Shown here: positions 8,211 to 21,760 of the stretch, piece by piece
Position numbering within the stretch: the first letter of the stretch is position 1
Layout: every line of letters begins with the position of its first letter
The notes under the pieces: model-generated
The model's database searches: none
Told to the model about the DNA's origin: nothing
The model's input: the letters and a program-made list of their open reading frames with translations, nothing else
Position numbers and translations under genes: made by a program
NCBI RefSeq assembly: GCF_020551945.1
Contig: NZ_JAJBZH010000009.1
Location: 22,796-86,795, forward strand
DNA length: 64,000 nt
DNA from: Cellulosimicrobium marinum
GTDB taxonomy: Bacteria > Actinomycetota > Actinomycetes > Actinomycetales > Cellulomonadaceae
Direction of reading: 5' to 3'

Positions 8211-9305
8211 GTGAAGCGGACCATGGGTGTCGAGGAAGAGTTCCTGCTCGTCGGCGACGACGGGCGTCCCGTCGCGAAGGCGGCCGAGGCGCTCGAGGCG
8301 TCGGGCAGCGGCGACGAGGGCGGGACCGGCTCGCTCGAGTCGGAGTTCATGGAGGAGCAGATCGAGACGGCGACGCACCCGCGCGCCGAGCTCGACGACC
8401 TCGCCAAGGAGATCCGGGCCGGCCGCGCGCGGGCCCAGGTCGCCGCCGACCAGGTCGGGGCGCACGTCGCGGCGCTGTCCACGTCCCCCCTGCCCTTCGA
8501 GGGGACCACCGTCGCCCGGCTGCGCTACCTCCAGGCGCGCGCGGCGTTCGGGCTCACCGCCCGCGAACAGCTCACCAGCGGGTGCCACGTCCACGTCGCC
8601 GTCGCGGACGACGCCGAGGGCGTCGCCGTGCTCGACCGCATCGGGCCGTGGCTCGCGACGCTCCTCGCGCTGAGCACCAACTCCCCCTACTGGCAGGGCG
8701 AGGACAGCGGGTACGCGAGCTTCCGCTCCCAGGTGTGGTCCCGCTGGCCCACCTCCGGCCCCGCGCGCGCGTTCGGCACGCCCGAGGCGTACCACGACGC
8801 CGTCGACTCGCTCGTCGCCACGGGCACGATCCTCGACGAGAACATGGTCTACTTCGACGCCCGGCTCTCCTCGCGGTACCCCACGGTCGAGGTTCGCATC
8901 GCCGACGTCTGCCTCGACCCGGACACCGCGACGCTCCTCGCCGCCCTCGCGCGCGGCCTCGTCGAGACCGCGGCCCGCGAGGCGGCGGACGGGCTCGCCG
9001 CCCCCGAGCTGCGGCCCGAGCTGCTGCGCACCGCGTCCTGGCGCGCGGGACGCTCCGGGCTCGCCGACGACCTGCTCTCGCCGCGCACGTGGCGCCCCGC
9101 CCCGGCGCACGACGTCGTCGGGCAGCTCGTCGCGCACGTGCGCGACGCCCTCGTCGACGCGGGCGACCTCGACGCCGTCACCGAGCTGCTCGGTCGGCTC
9201 TGGTCGCGCGGCAACGGCGCGGCCCGCCAGCGCGAGTGGTTCGTCGAGTCCGGCGAGGACCTCGGCGCCGTCGTGCGGCGCGCGGTGGAGGTCACGCACT
9301 CCTGA
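8211..9305 (+). CDS. Carboxylate-amine ligase, GCS2 family (YbdK-like)
   Basis: A 364-residue protein of the glutamate-cysteine ligase 2 family. It opens with the family signature RTMGVEEEFLLV and carries the substrate-site region LTSGCHVHVAV and a conserved VEVRIADV strand. The family forms amide bonds with ATP, classically weak gamma-glutamylcysteine synthesis in E. coli YbdK; related EgtA acts in ergothioneine synthesis. The true substrate cannot be told. I chose GTG 8211 rather than ATG 8223 because the residues VKRT before MGVEEE match the usual family start and a -10-like sequence sits six bases upstream. It faces away from pflB across a region with a CRP-type site, and converges on dxs. 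Confidence 0.8.
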   Translation: MKRTMGVEEEFLLVGDDGRPVAKAAEALEASGSGDEGGTGSLESEFMEEQIETATHPRAELDDLAKEIRAGRARAQVAADQVGAHVAALSTSPLPFEGTTVARLRYLQARAAFGLTAREQLTSGCHVHVAVADDAEGVAVLDRIGPWLATLLALSTNSPYWQGEDSGYASFRSQVWSRWPTSGPARAFGTPEAYHDAVDSLVATGTILDENMVYFDARLSSRYPTVEVRIADVCLDPDTATLLAALARGLVETAAREAADGLAAPELRPELLRTASWRAGRSGLADDLLSPRTWRPAPAHDVVGQLVAHVRDALVDAGDLDAVTELLGRLWSRGNGAARQREWFVESGEDLGAVVRRAVEVTHS

Positions 9306-9326
9306 CGGGCCGCCCACCGGGATCGC

Positions 9327-9388
9327 CCGGTCGAGATCGGCAGACCGGTTCGAGATCGGCGGAACAGGTCCGCCGATCTCGACCGGGT
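9327..9388. terminator. Convergent terminator with two alternative hairpins
   Basis: Bases 9327-9342 are perfectly complementary to 9373-9388 (16 bp). Inside, 9352-9364 pair perfectly with 9370-9382 (13 bp, loop ACAGG). The two stems share their right arm, so they are mutually exclusive, and the two left arms are near-copies of each other. The site lies between convergent genes ending at 9305 and 9405 and probably terminates both. Confidence 0.7.
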
Positions 9389-9404
9389 CCGCCGACCTGG
9401 CGCG

Positions 9405-11324
9405 TCAGGGCTGGGAGAGACCGGCGAGAGCGTCCAGCACGTCGCGGGCGACGTCCGGCGCGGTGAGGCGGTAGGCGGACGCGACCTGGTCGCGGCTGGC
9501 GTGGTCGAGGAACTGGGCGGGCAGGCCGAGGGCGTGCACCGGCGTCGCGACGCCGGACTCGCGGGAGCGCTGCGCGAGCAGCGCGCCGACGCCCCCGTCC
9601 GCGACGCCGTCCTCCACGCTCACGACGAGGTCGTGCTCGCCCGCGAGCTTGACGAGCGCGGTCGGCATCGGCAGGACCCACGTGGGTGCCGCCACCGTGA
9701 CGTCCACGCCGTGCGCGCCGAGCGACCCCGCCGCCTCGAGCGCGACGCGCGCCATGGAGCCCACGCCGACGAGCAGCACGCGCCGTCGTGGCACCCCCGC
9801 CGCGCCCGCCTCCGGGGCCGACGCCGCGCCGTCGGGCACGGCGAGGAGGTCCACCCCGTCCACGGTGTCCGCCGCGGGGAGGGCGTCCGCGAGGGCACCC
9901 TTCGGGTAGCGCACGACGGTCGGCGCGTCGTCGACGTCGACCGCCTCCCGCAGGGCGGCGCGCAGGGTCTCCTCGTCGCGCGGCGCCGCGAGGCGCAGGC
10001 CGGGCACGACGCGCAGCATCGCCATGTCCCACATGCCGTTGTGGCTCGCGCCGTCGTCGCCGGTGATGCCGGCGCGGTCGAGCACGAACGTCACGCCCGC
10101 CTTGTGCAGCGCGACGTCCATGAGGACCTGGTCGAACGCGCGGTTGAGGAACGTCGCGTACACCGCGACGACGGGGTGCAGGCCGGCGAACGCCATGCCG
10201 GCCGCGGACGTCGCGGCGTGCTGCTCCGCGATGCCGACGTCGAACGTGCGCTCCGGGAAGGCCTGCGCGAACGGCTTGAGGCCCACGGGCTCGAGCATGG
10301 CCGCCGTGATGGCGACGACGTCGGAGCGGCGGCGGCCGATCTGCACGATCTCGTCGGCGAACACCTTGGTCCAGCCGAACCGCGAGGGCGCGACGGGCAG
10401 CCCGGTCTCCGGGTGGATCTGGCCGACGGCGTGGAACCGGTCCGCGACGTCCTGCTCGGCGGGCGTGTAGCCACGGCCCTTCTCGGTGATGGCGTGCACG
10501 AGGACGGGCGCCCCGTACGCCTTGGCGCGGCGCAGCGCGTGCTCCATCGCCTCGAGGTCGTGCCCGTCGATCGGCCCCACGTACTTGATGCCGAGGTCCT
10601 CGAACATGCCCTGGGGCGCGACGACGTCCTTGAGGCCCTTCTTGAGCCCGTGCAGCCAGTCGTACGCGAAGCGGCCGGGCGCCCCCGTGCGGTGGAGGGT
10701 CCGCTTGCCCCAGTCGAGGAAGCCCTCGTAGCCGCTCGTGGTGCGCAGCGTCGACAGGTGGTGCGCCATGCCGCCGATGGTCGGCGAGTAGGAGCGACCG
10801 TTGTCGTTGACGACGACGACGAGACGCCGGTCCTGGGACTCGGCGATGTTGTTCAGCGCCTCCCAGGCCATGCCGCCGGTGAGCGCGCCGTCGCCGATGA
10901 CCGCGACGACGTGCCGGTCGGTCAGGCCGCGCACGACGTTCGCCTTGGCGATCCCGTCGCCCCACGACAGCGCGGTGGAGGCGTGGGAGTTCTCGACGAC
11001 GTCGTGCTCGGACTCGGCGCGCGACGGGTACCCGGACAGGCCGCCCTTCTTGCGCAGCGCGGAGAAGTCGCGTCGGCCCGTGAGCAGCTTGTGCACGTAG
11101 GACTGGTGCCCGGTGTCGAACACGAAGGTGTCGCGCGGGGAGGTGAACACGCGGTGCATGGCGATGGTCAGCTCGACGACCCCGAGGTTCGGCCCGAGGT
11201 GACCGCCGGTCCGCGACACGGAGTCGACGAGGAACGCCCGGATCTCGGCGGCGAGCGCGCGGGACTGGGCGGGGGTCAGCCGTTGCACGTCCTCCGGCGA
11301 GGTGATCGTGCTCAGCAGGCTCAT
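9405..11324 (-). CDS. dxs: 1-deoxy-D-xylulose-5-phosphate synthase
   Basis: A 639-residue thiamine-diphosphate enzyme that condenses pyruvate with glyceraldehyde 3-phosphate, the first step of the methylerythritol phosphate isoprenoid pathway. The N-terminus ([28 protein letters not shown]) and the ThDP/Mg site GDGALTGG are clear. The pyrimidine-domain loop [15 protein letters not shown] and a C-terminal transketolase domain follow. Length is in the usual range of 620-650. It starts at ATG 11322-11324 and stands alone, divergent from guaB1. It supplies precursors for menaquinone, carotenoids and the undecaprenyl carrier. I see nothing unusual in the catalytic motifs. Confidence 0.97.
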   Translation of the reverse strand: MSLLSTITSPEDVQRLTPAQSRALAAEIRAFLVDSVSRTGGHLGPNLGVVELTIAMHRVFTSPRDTFVFDTGHQSYVHKLLTGRRDFSALRKKGGLSGYPSRAESEHDVVENSHASTALSWGDGIAKANVVRGLTDRHVVAVIGDGALTGGMAWEALNNIAESQDRRLVVVVNDNGRSYSPTIGGMAHHLSTLRTTSGYEGFLDWGKRTLHRTGAPGRFAYDWLHGLKKGLKDVVAPQGMFEDLGIKYVGPIDGHDLEAMEHALRRAKAYGAPVLVHAITEKGRGYTPAEQDVADRFHAVGQIHPETGLPVAPSRFGWTKVFADEIVQIGRRRSDVVAITAAMLEPVGLKPFAQAFPERTFDVGIAEQHAATSAAGMAFAGLHPVVAVYATFLNRAFDQVLMDVALHKAGVTFVLDRAGITGDDGASHNGMWDMAMLRVVPGLRLAAPRDEETLRAALREAVDVDDAPTVVRYPKGALADALPAADTVDGVDLLAVPDGAASAPEAGAAGVPRRRVLLVGVGSMARVALEAAGSLGAHGVDVTVAAPTWVLPMPTALVKLAGEHDLVVSVEDGVADGGVGALLAQRSRESGVATPVHALGLPAQFLDHASRDQVASAYRLTAPDVARDVLDALAGLSQP

Positions 11325-11540
11325 GCAGTGCTCCGTTCCGTTCCCGTCGACAGCCGTCCCACTCTAGGTGCTCCACGGCGGTGCCCCGCGCCACGGTGCG
11401 CGGGGGACGAGACCTTCACGCCATTCACGCACACTCCGCGCCCGGACGCACCCAGCCCGCGCCGGGGCGGGGCGACGGCCCAGGTCAGCAAGCGACACGG
11501 AAACCTGCTTCCGCCCTGCGGACAACACGGCGGCCCGCCG

Positions 11541-13726
<2,186 letters not shown>

Positions 13727-13733
13727 CCCACCG

Positions 13734-13792
13734 CTGAGTGCGGGGTATTCGTCCTCCTGAGCAGCTCCGGACGACGGATACCCCGCACTCAG
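13734..13792. terminator. Bidirectional hairpin terminator
   Basis: Bases 13734-13748 (CTGAGTGCGGGGTAT) pair perfectly with 13778-13792. A shorter inner pairing TCGTCC/GGACGA lies in the loop. The right arm includes the TGA of the leftward DUF1801 gene. It lies between convergent genes. Confidence 0.7.
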
Positions 13793-14250
13793 GGGGTGTC
13801 GGCCGACGGGCCGGACAGCCGCCTGCCGAACGCGGGCGACCCGGTGAGGGTCTCGTACGACCGACCCACCATCTCCTCGAGCACGGCGAGGTCGACGGCG
13901 TCGAGGTCCTTGACGTAGACGCAGGACTTCCCGACCGCGTGCGGCCCGAGCCGCGCGAGCAGCGCGGCGTGCTCGTCCACGCCGTCCGTGAGGTAGAGCG
14001 TCGTCGCGGCCTTGCGCGGCGAGAACCCGACCGCGGCCATGTCGCCCTCGCGCCCGCTGGCGTACCGGTAGTGGTACGACCCGAACCCGACGATCGACGG
14101 CCCCCACATCCGCGGCGGCTCCCCCGTCACCCGCGTCATGAGCTCCACGAGGCGCTCGGCGTCCCGGCGCCGCACCGGGTGCTCCACCGTCGCGAGGAAG
14201 GCCTCGACGTCCGCGTCGGTGGGCCGGGTCCGGTTCTCCTGTGCAGCCAT
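13789..14250 (-). CDS. DUF1801 domain-containing protein
   Basis: A 153-residue soluble protein of the DUF1801/YdhG-like family, which has an iron chaperone-like (frataxin-unlike) alpha/beta fold. The typical features are an N-terminal helix with DVEAFLATVEHPVRRRDAERL, the strongly conserved MWGPSIVGFGSYHYRY, and the GFSPRKAATTLYL strand. The molecular function is unknown; some relatives are reported to act as putative intracellular iron chaperones or bind small molecules. It starts at ATG 14248-14250 and is transcribed alone, towards the terminator it shares with the Nudix gene. No membrane segment is present. Confidence 0.8.
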   Translation of the reverse strand: MAAQENRTRPTDADVEAFLATVEHPVRRRDAERLVELMTRVTGEPPRMWGPSIVGFGSYHYRYASGREGDMAAVGFSPRKAATTLYLTDGVDEHAALLARLGPHAVGKSCVYVKDLDAVDLAVLEEMVGRSYETLTGSPAFGRRLSGPSADTP

Positions 14251-14308
14251 GGCACCAGTGTGGCCTCGACGTGCCCGCGGGACGACCCCGCGTCGTCGAG
14301 CCCCTGCA

Positions 14309-14352
14309 CGACGGCGGGGCGCCCACCCCGAGAGGTGGACGCCCCGCCGTCG
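14309..14352 (-). terminator. Hairpin terminator downstream of acnA
   Basis: Bases 14309-14327 pair with 14334-14352 at 18 of 19 positions, around a short CCGAGA loop. It lies 39 bases past the acnA stop in its direction of transcription and before the start of the DUF1801 gene. Confidence 0.75.
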
Positions 14353-14390
14353 TCCGCAGGACCCGTCCCGCTACGCCGCCGCGAGCGGCG

Positions 14391-17144
<2,754 letters not shown>

Positions 17145-17305
17145 TCGTGGCTCCTTCGTGGCGAGACGGTGGCACGGATGCCATGGTTCTGGGGGGCTTC
17201 GCCCAGCCTACGCCGGGCCGGCGCGGCGACCCGGCCGAGGCCGCGTGCGCCGTTCGCGCTCGCGTCGTCGGCGCCGGGACCAGCACCGCGACCAGCATAC
17301 CCCAC

Positions 17306-17325
17306 ATATCTTGACGTCAAGATAT
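17306..17325. promoter_or_regulatory. Perfect 20-bp palindrome, operator in acnA promoter
   Basis: ATATCTTGACGTCAAGATAT is fully self-complementary and is an AT-rich island in GC-rich DNA. On the minus strand its TTGACG can act as a -35, with TATGCT (starting 15 bases further) as -10 of acnA. A dimeric regulator of the MarR or TetR kind is the natural reader. No such regulator gene is adjacent. Confidence 0.75.
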
Positions 17326-17354
17326 ATGCCTTGCGGCGCGGCATGGGCGCCCCC

Positions 17355-17561
17355 TCAGCGGTCGCAGTCGCAGAGCAGGTTCAGCTCGACGACCTGCTCG
17401 CCCTCCTCCGGCCGCGCCCACGCCTCGGCCTCCGCCCGCGACGCGAAGCGACGTCCCGCCAGGCGACCGTTCGCGAGCAGCACCCCGACGCCGACGACGT
17501 CCCGCACGTCGACGTCGACGGCCTCACCCACGCCGGTCTCGCGCTCCACCGTGCCGCTCAC
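17355..17561 (-). CDS. Small hypothetical protein, 68 aa
   Basis: A short protein from GTG 17559-17561 with a GAGAGGGG ribosome binding site six bases upstream. It has a hydrophobic middle (VVGVGVLLANGRLAG), an Ala/Glu-rich helix (RAEAEAWARPEEGEQ) and ends in the motif NLLCDCDR, whose two cysteines are the only ones. It follows the RNA methyltransferase gene by 77 bases on the same strand and may be co-transcribed with it. I do not recognise a family. The C-x-C tail near the terminus could bind metal, but this is only a guess. The end lies about 30 bases from the acnA operator palindrome. Confidence 0.5.
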   Translation of the reverse strand: MSGTVERETGVGEAVDVDVRDVVGVGVLLANGRLAGRRFASRAEAEAWARPEEGEQVVELNLLCDCDR

Positions 17562-17638
17562 TGCCGCCCCTCTCGCCGACGACCCCGACCGACGAGTCTC
17601 TCGCCGACCGCCGGGAGCCTCCGTCGGCCCCGCTCCCC

Positions 17639-18970
17639 TCAACGCTCGAGGACGGCCACCGCTTCCAGGTGGTGGGTGTGCGGGAAGAGGTCGAACGCCC
17701 GCAGCCCGCGCAGCGCGTAGCCGTGCTCGCCCAGGTACGCCACGTCGCGCGCGAGCGCCGCGGGGTCGCACGCGACGTAGACGACCCGGCGGGCGCCGGT
17801 CCCGGCGACGGCGTCCACGACGCCGCGGCCCGCGCCCACGCGCGGCGGGTCGAGCACGACGACGTCCGCTCCCCCGCGCGCGACGGCCTCCGCCCCCTCG
17901 CCGTGCCCGGCGAGCACGCGCTCGACAGCACCGTGGTGCAGCTCGACGGTGTCGAGACCGTGCGCGTTGCGGCGCGCGTCACGCACGGCGCGCTCGTCGC
18001 CCTCGACGGCGACGACCCGGCCGTCGGGGCCCGCCGCCGCCGCGAGCGGCAGCGCGAACAGCCCGGCGCCCGAGTAGAGGTCGAGGACGCGTGCGCCGTC
18101 CACGTCCCCGACGGCGGCGAGCACGGCTTCCGCGAGCGCCGCCGGCGCGGCGCGGTGCACCTGCCAGAAGCCGGCGGCGGCGACACGGTAGGCGTGCTCG
18201 CGTCCGTGCAGGGCGACCGTCTCGGTCACGCTCCGGCGCGCGTTGGGCCGTCGGTCGACGGACCCGGCCCGCCACGGCTCGCCGTCGACGAGGAGCAGGG
18301 GCGCGCCGTCGGACGGTGCCACGACCTCCAGGCGGGTCCCCGGCCGCCAGGACCGGGTCCAGACGCGCTCCCGGTCCGCGTGGTCGAGGAGCTCGGGGGT
18401 CGCGAGCGGCATCGTGTCGAGCGCGAGCACGTCGTGGGACCGGAACCGGTGCATCCCGGCCCGGCCCGCGGCGTCGGCCACGAGGTCGATGCGCGTGCGG
18501 TAGCCGAGGCCCCCGCGCTCGTCGTCACCCGGGAGACCCTCGACCTCTACCTGAAGGTCAGGAAGCGTGTCGAGGTCGAGCCGGGCGAGGCGCCGCAGCT
18601 GCTCGGCGAGGACGTCCCGCTTCCAGCGGCGCTGGGCGGGCAGCGCCACGTGCGCGAGCTCGCCGCCGCCGACGCCGCCCGGCCCCGCCTCGGGCCACGC
18701 GGAGGGCACGCGGTCCGGCGAGGCGTCGAGCACCTCGACGGCGTCGGCCCGCCAGAACTTCGCGCCGACCCCGCCCTCGGTGACCCGCGCGCGCACGCGC
18801 TCCCCGGGCAGCGTGTGCCGGACGAAGACGACCCGCCCGTCGTGGCGCGCCACGCAGTGGCCGCCGTGCGCGACGGGCCCGATCTCGAGGTCCAGCTCGA
18901 CCTCGACCTGAGGTCGAGGGTTCGGGTTCGGACGGGGACGGGCTGCGCGTCCGCGCGAGGAGGAGGGCAT
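17639..18970 (-). CDS. Class I SAM-dependent RNA methyltransferase with TRAM domain (TrmA/RlmD family)
   Basis: A 443-residue protein of the RNA m5U methyltransferase family. It starts with a basic Pro/Arg tail, then a TRAM RNA-binding domain at about 21-80 (GPVAHGGHCVARHDGRVVFV). After a variable middle region comes the SAM-binding motif DLYSGAGLFALPLA, the DPPRVGAG motif, and the catalytic cysteine in YVACDPAAL (C401). The family methylates uridine-54 of tRNA or specific rRNA uridines; the target here is unknown. There is no four-cysteine Fe-S motif. The ATG at 18968-18970 has GATACT six bases upstream, a fair leaderless -10. Confidence 0.88.
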   Translation of the reverse strand: MPSSSRGRAARPRPNPNPRPQVEVELDLEIGPVAHGGHCVARHDGRVVFVRHTLPGERVRARVTEGGVGAKFWRADAVEVLDASPDRVPSAWPEAGPGGVGGGELAHVALPAQRRWKRDVLAEQLRRLARLDLDTLPDLQVEVEGLPGDDERGGLGYRTRIDLVADAAGRAGMHRFRSHDVLALDTMPLATPELLDHADRERVWTRSWRPGTRLEVVAPSDGAPLLLVDGEPWRAGSVDRRPNARRSVTETVALHGREHAYRVAAAGFWQVHRAAPAALAEAVLAAVGDVDGARVLDLYSGAGLFALPLAAAAGPDGRVVAVEGDERAVRDARRNAHGLDTVELHHGAVERVLAGHGEGAEAVARGGADVVVLDPPRVGAGRGVVDAVAGTGARRVVYVACDPAALARDVAYLGEHGYALRGLRAFDLFPHTHHLEAVAVLER

Positions 18971-18976
18971 GGGTCC

Positions 18977-18982
18977 AGTATC
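18977..18982 (-). promoter_or_regulatory. -10 element (GATACT), leaderless start of RNA methyltransferase
   Basis: GATACT on the minus strand, six bases before ATG 18970. One mismatch from TANNNT. Confidence 0.4.
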
Positions 18983-19019
18983 CCGGACGACCGGTGCCGC
19001 GCGGGCACCGCGCCGCCGC

Positions 19020-21023
19020 TCACATGCCCGGGTAGCGCCTCCGGAAGCCCTCGCCCTCGAGCCCGGTGTGCCCCTCCGACGACGCGAGCTGCCACGGCAC
19101 GGACGCCACCACGACGCCGGGGGTGAACAGCAGACGGCCCTTGAGACGCAGGGCGCTCTGGTTGTGTAGGAGCTGCTCCCACCAGTGCCCCACGACGTAC
19201 TCGGGGATGTAGACCACCACGAGGTCCCGGGGCGACTCGCGGCGCACGGACCGCACGTACGACAGCACGGGCCGGGTGATCTCACGGAACGGCGAGTCGA
19301 GCACGCGCAGCGGGACGGGCAGGTCGAGCGCCTCCCACTCGCGCATGAGCTCCGTCACGTCGTCCGCGTCGACGCCCACGGTGACGGCCTCGAGCACGGA
19401 CGGTCGGGACGCGCGCGCGTAGGCGAGGGCACGCATCGTCGGCCGGTGGATCTTCGACACGAGGACGATCGCGTGGACGCGGCTCGGCAGGGCGCGCGCC
19501 TGGGAGACGTCGTCGCCGAGCGCGAGCTCGTCCCGGACGGTGTCGTAGTGCGTGCGGATCGCGCGCATGAGGACGAAGACGACGGCCATCGCGAGGATCG
19601 CGATCCACGCCCCGTGCGTGAACTTCGTGACGAGCACGATGACGAGCACGGTCCCCGTCATCGCGAGGCCGACGGAGTTGACCACGCGGGACCGGCGCAT
19701 GCGCGCACGCTCGCGCGGCTGGTGCTCGCGCCGCAGCGCCCGGGTCCAGTGCCGCACCATCCCGAGCTGGGAGAGCGTGAAGGACACGAAGACCCCGACG
19801 ATGTAGAGCTGGATGAGCCGGGTCACCTCCGCGTCGAACGCCCAGATGAGGACGATCGCCGCGAACGCGAGCGTGAGGATCCCGTTGGAGAACGCCAGGC
19901 GGTCGCCGCGCGTGTGGAGCTGGCGCGGCAGGTAGCCGTCCTTGGCGAGGATCGAGCCGAGCACCGGGAAGCCGTTGAACGCCGTGTTCGCGGCCAGGAC
20001 GAGGATGATCCCCGTGACGGCCGACACGAGGTAGAAGGCGAGGGGGAAGCCGGAGAACACGGACTCCGCGAGCTGGCCGATCACGGGGTGCTGGACGTAG
20101 TCGACCGGGAGCGGCTCGCCGCCGGAGGTGAGCTGCGTGTGCGGGTCCTCCGCGTAGTGCACGCCCGTCGCACGCGCCAGCAGCAGGATCGAGAGCATCA
20201 TGACCGCCGAGATCCCGCCGAGCATCGCGAGCGTCGTGGCGGCGTTGCGCGACTTCGGCTTGCGGAAGGCGGGCACGCCGTTGCTGATCGCCTCGACGCC
20301 CGTGAGCGCCGCGCAGCCCGACGCGAACGCGCGCGCCACGAGGAACGCTCCCGCGATCCCCATGAGCCCCTGGTCGAACCCGTCCTGCGCCACGAGCTCG
20401 AACTGCGCGCTCTCCGCGGGCGGCAGCGTCCCGGTGACGTAGCGGAAGAAGCCCACCACCGCCGTCGACCCGATGGCGAACATGAACAGGTACACCGGTA
20501 TCGCGAAGAACGACCCGGACTCCTTGACCCCGCGCAGGTTGACGAGCGTGAGCAGCACGACGAGGACGATCGCGAAGAGCGACTCGTGCCCGCGCAGCGC
20601 CGGGATGGCGCTCGCCGCGTACTGCGCGCCCGAGGAGATGGACACCGCGACCGTGAGGACGTAGTCGACGAGGAGCGCGGACGCGACGCCCACGCCGGCG
20701 TTCGGCCCGAGGTTCACCGTCGCGACCTCGTAGTCGCCGCCGCCGGACGGGTACGCGCGCACGTTCTGCCGGTAGGACGCCACGACGGTGAGCAGCACGA
20801 CGACCACGGCCAGGCCGACCCACGGGGAGACCGTCGTCGCGGTGAGCCCGGCGATCGCGAGCGTCAGGAGGATCTCGTCCGGGGCGTACGCCACCGACGA
20901 CAGGGCGTCGGACGCGAACACGGGCAGCGCGATGCGCTTGGGCAGGAGCGTGTGGCCCAGGCGCTCGCTCCGCACCGGACGCCCGACGAGGAGCCGCTTG
21001 GCGGCGTCTGCGATCTCCGACAC
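19020..21023 (-). CDS. APC-superfamily permease, KimA-like potassium/amino-acid transporter
   Basis: A 667-residue membrane protein with about twelve hydrophobic segments over the first 470 residues, then a cytosolic C-terminal domain of about 190 residues. The N-terminal segment ALPVFASDALSSVAYAPDEIL and the SGGGDYEVA loop are typical of the APC group that includes B. subtilis KimA (YdaO), a c-di-AMP-controlled K+ importer. The divergent neighbour genes encode two TrkA-type RCK proteins, which makes a potassium role more likely than amino-acid uptake. This is inference. GTG 21021-21023 has TAGCAT eight bases upstream, and the two divergent start codons are only 68 bases apart. Confidence 0.8.
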   Translation of the reverse strand: MSEIADAAKRLLVGRPVRSERLGHTLLPKRIALPVFASDALSSVAYAPDEILLTLAIAGLTATTVSPWVGLAVVVVLLTVVASYRQNVRAYPSGGGDYEVATVNLGPNAGVGVASALLVDYVLTVAVSISSGAQYAASAIPALRGHESLFAIVLVVLLTLVNLRGVKESGSFFAIPVYLFMFAIGSTAVVGFFRYVTGTLPPAESAQFELVAQDGFDQGLMGIAGAFLVARAFASGCAALTGVEAISNGVPAFRKPKSRNAATTLAMLGGISAVMMLSILLLARATGVHYAEDPHTQLTSGGEPLPVDYVQHPVIGQLAESVFSGFPLAFYLVSAVTGIILVLAANTAFNGFPVLGSILAKDGYLPRQLHTRGDRLAFSNGILTLAFAAIVLIWAFDAEVTRLIQLYIVGVFVSFTLSQLGMVRHWTRALRREHQPRERARMRRSRVVNSVGLAMTGTVLVIVLVTKFTHGAWIAILAMAVVFVLMRAIRTHYDTVRDELALGDDVSQARALPSRVHAIVLVSKIHRPTMRALAYARASRPSVLEAVTVGVDADDVTELMREWEALDLPVPLRVLDSPFREITRPVLSYVRSVRRESPRDLVVVYIPEYVVGHWWEQLLHNQSALRLKGRLLFTPGVVVASVPWQLASSEGHTGLEGEGFRRRYPGM

Positions 21024-21031
21024 GAGGCCAC

Positions 21032-21037
21032 ATGCTA
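21032..21037 (-). promoter_or_regulatory. -10 element (TAGCAT) of APC permease
   Basis: TAGCAT on the minus strand, eight bases before GTG 21023. It fits TANNNT; transcription would start at or next to the start codon. Confidence 0.5.
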
Positions 21038-21078
21038 TGCCCGTCGTCCCCCGGGCGCCCCGCGGGCGCCCGGCGGTA

Positions 21079-21084
21079 TAGCGT
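21079..21084 (+). promoter_or_regulatory. -10 element (TAGCGT) of first RCK gene
   Basis: TAGCGT lies seven bases before GTG 21092. It is back to back with the permease -10 in a 68-base divergent gap. Confidence 0.5.
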
Positions 21085-21091
21085 TCGTTGC

Positions 21092-21760
21092 GTGCACTTC
21101 GTGATCATGGGCTGCGGCCGCGTCGGTGCGACGCTCGCGCACTCGCTCGAGGCCAGCGGGCACTCCGTCGCCGTGGTGGACCAGAACCCCGACGCGTTCC
21201 GGCGGCTGCCGGGCGAGTTCACCGGCAAGAAGGTCACCGGGGTCGGGTTCGACCGCGACACGCTCGTCCAGGCGGGGATCGAGGACGCCTACGCATTCGC
21301 CGCGGTCTCCGACGGCGACAACTCGAACATCCTCTCGGCTCGGGTCGTGCGCGAGACGTTCGGCGTCGAGAAGGTCGTCGCCCGCATCTACGACCCGCAC
21401 CGGGCCGAGATCTACCAGCGGCTCGGCATCCCGACCGTGGCGACCGTGCGGTGGACGGCCGACCAGGTCCTGCGCCGGATGCTCCCGCTCGGGGCGACGG
21501 ACGAGTACCGCGACCCGTCCGGGCGCGTCCGGCTCGCCCAGCTCGACTTCCACCCGGGCTGGGTGGGACGCACCGTGCGCGCCGTCGAGGAGGCCACGGG
21601 CGTGCGCGTCGCGTTCCTCAGCCGGTTCGGCGACGGGCTGCTCGTCACCGAGCGCACCGTGCTGCAGGAGAACGACGTGCTCCACGTGCTCGTCACCACC
21701 GACGACGCACCGGCCGCGGAGCGGCTCCTCACGCACGCACCGAAGACGGAGGTGGACTGA
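21092..21760 (+). CDS. TrkA-family potassium regulatory protein (RCK), first of pair
   Basis: A 222-residue protein. The N-terminal Rossmann domain starts at once with HFVIMGCGRVGATLA and ends its second strand with the acidic VVDQNPDAF, a NAD(H)-binding layout. A RCK_C domain follows from about residue 130 (VRLAQLDFHPGWVGRTVRAVEE). Such proteins gate K+ channels or transporters in response to nucleotides or c-di-AMP. I start it at GTG 21092 because the Rossmann fold begins there and the upstream codons are in the promoter. The next gene overlaps it (TGATG), and the permease is divergent, so this looks like a CeoB/CeoC-type pair serving that permease. Confidence 0.85.
   Translation: MHFVIMGCGRVGATLAHSLEASGHSVAVVDQNPDAFRRLPGEFTGKKVTGVGFDRDTLVQAGIEDAYAFAAVSDGDNSNILSARVVRETFGVEKVVARIYDPHRAEIYQRLGIPTVATVRWTADQVLRRMLPLGATDEYRDPSGRVRLAQLDFHPGWVGRTVRAVEEATGVRVAFLSRFGDGLLVTERTVLQENDVLHVLVTTDDAPAAERLLTHAPKTEVD

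Noticed and set aside
4497..9317. A 1606-codon open frame on the minus strand across pflA/pflB and the GCS2 gene
   Set aside because: It is a shadow frame caused by high GC: Arg/Ala/Gly/Pro-rich, matches no family and overlaps clearly identified genes in other frames.
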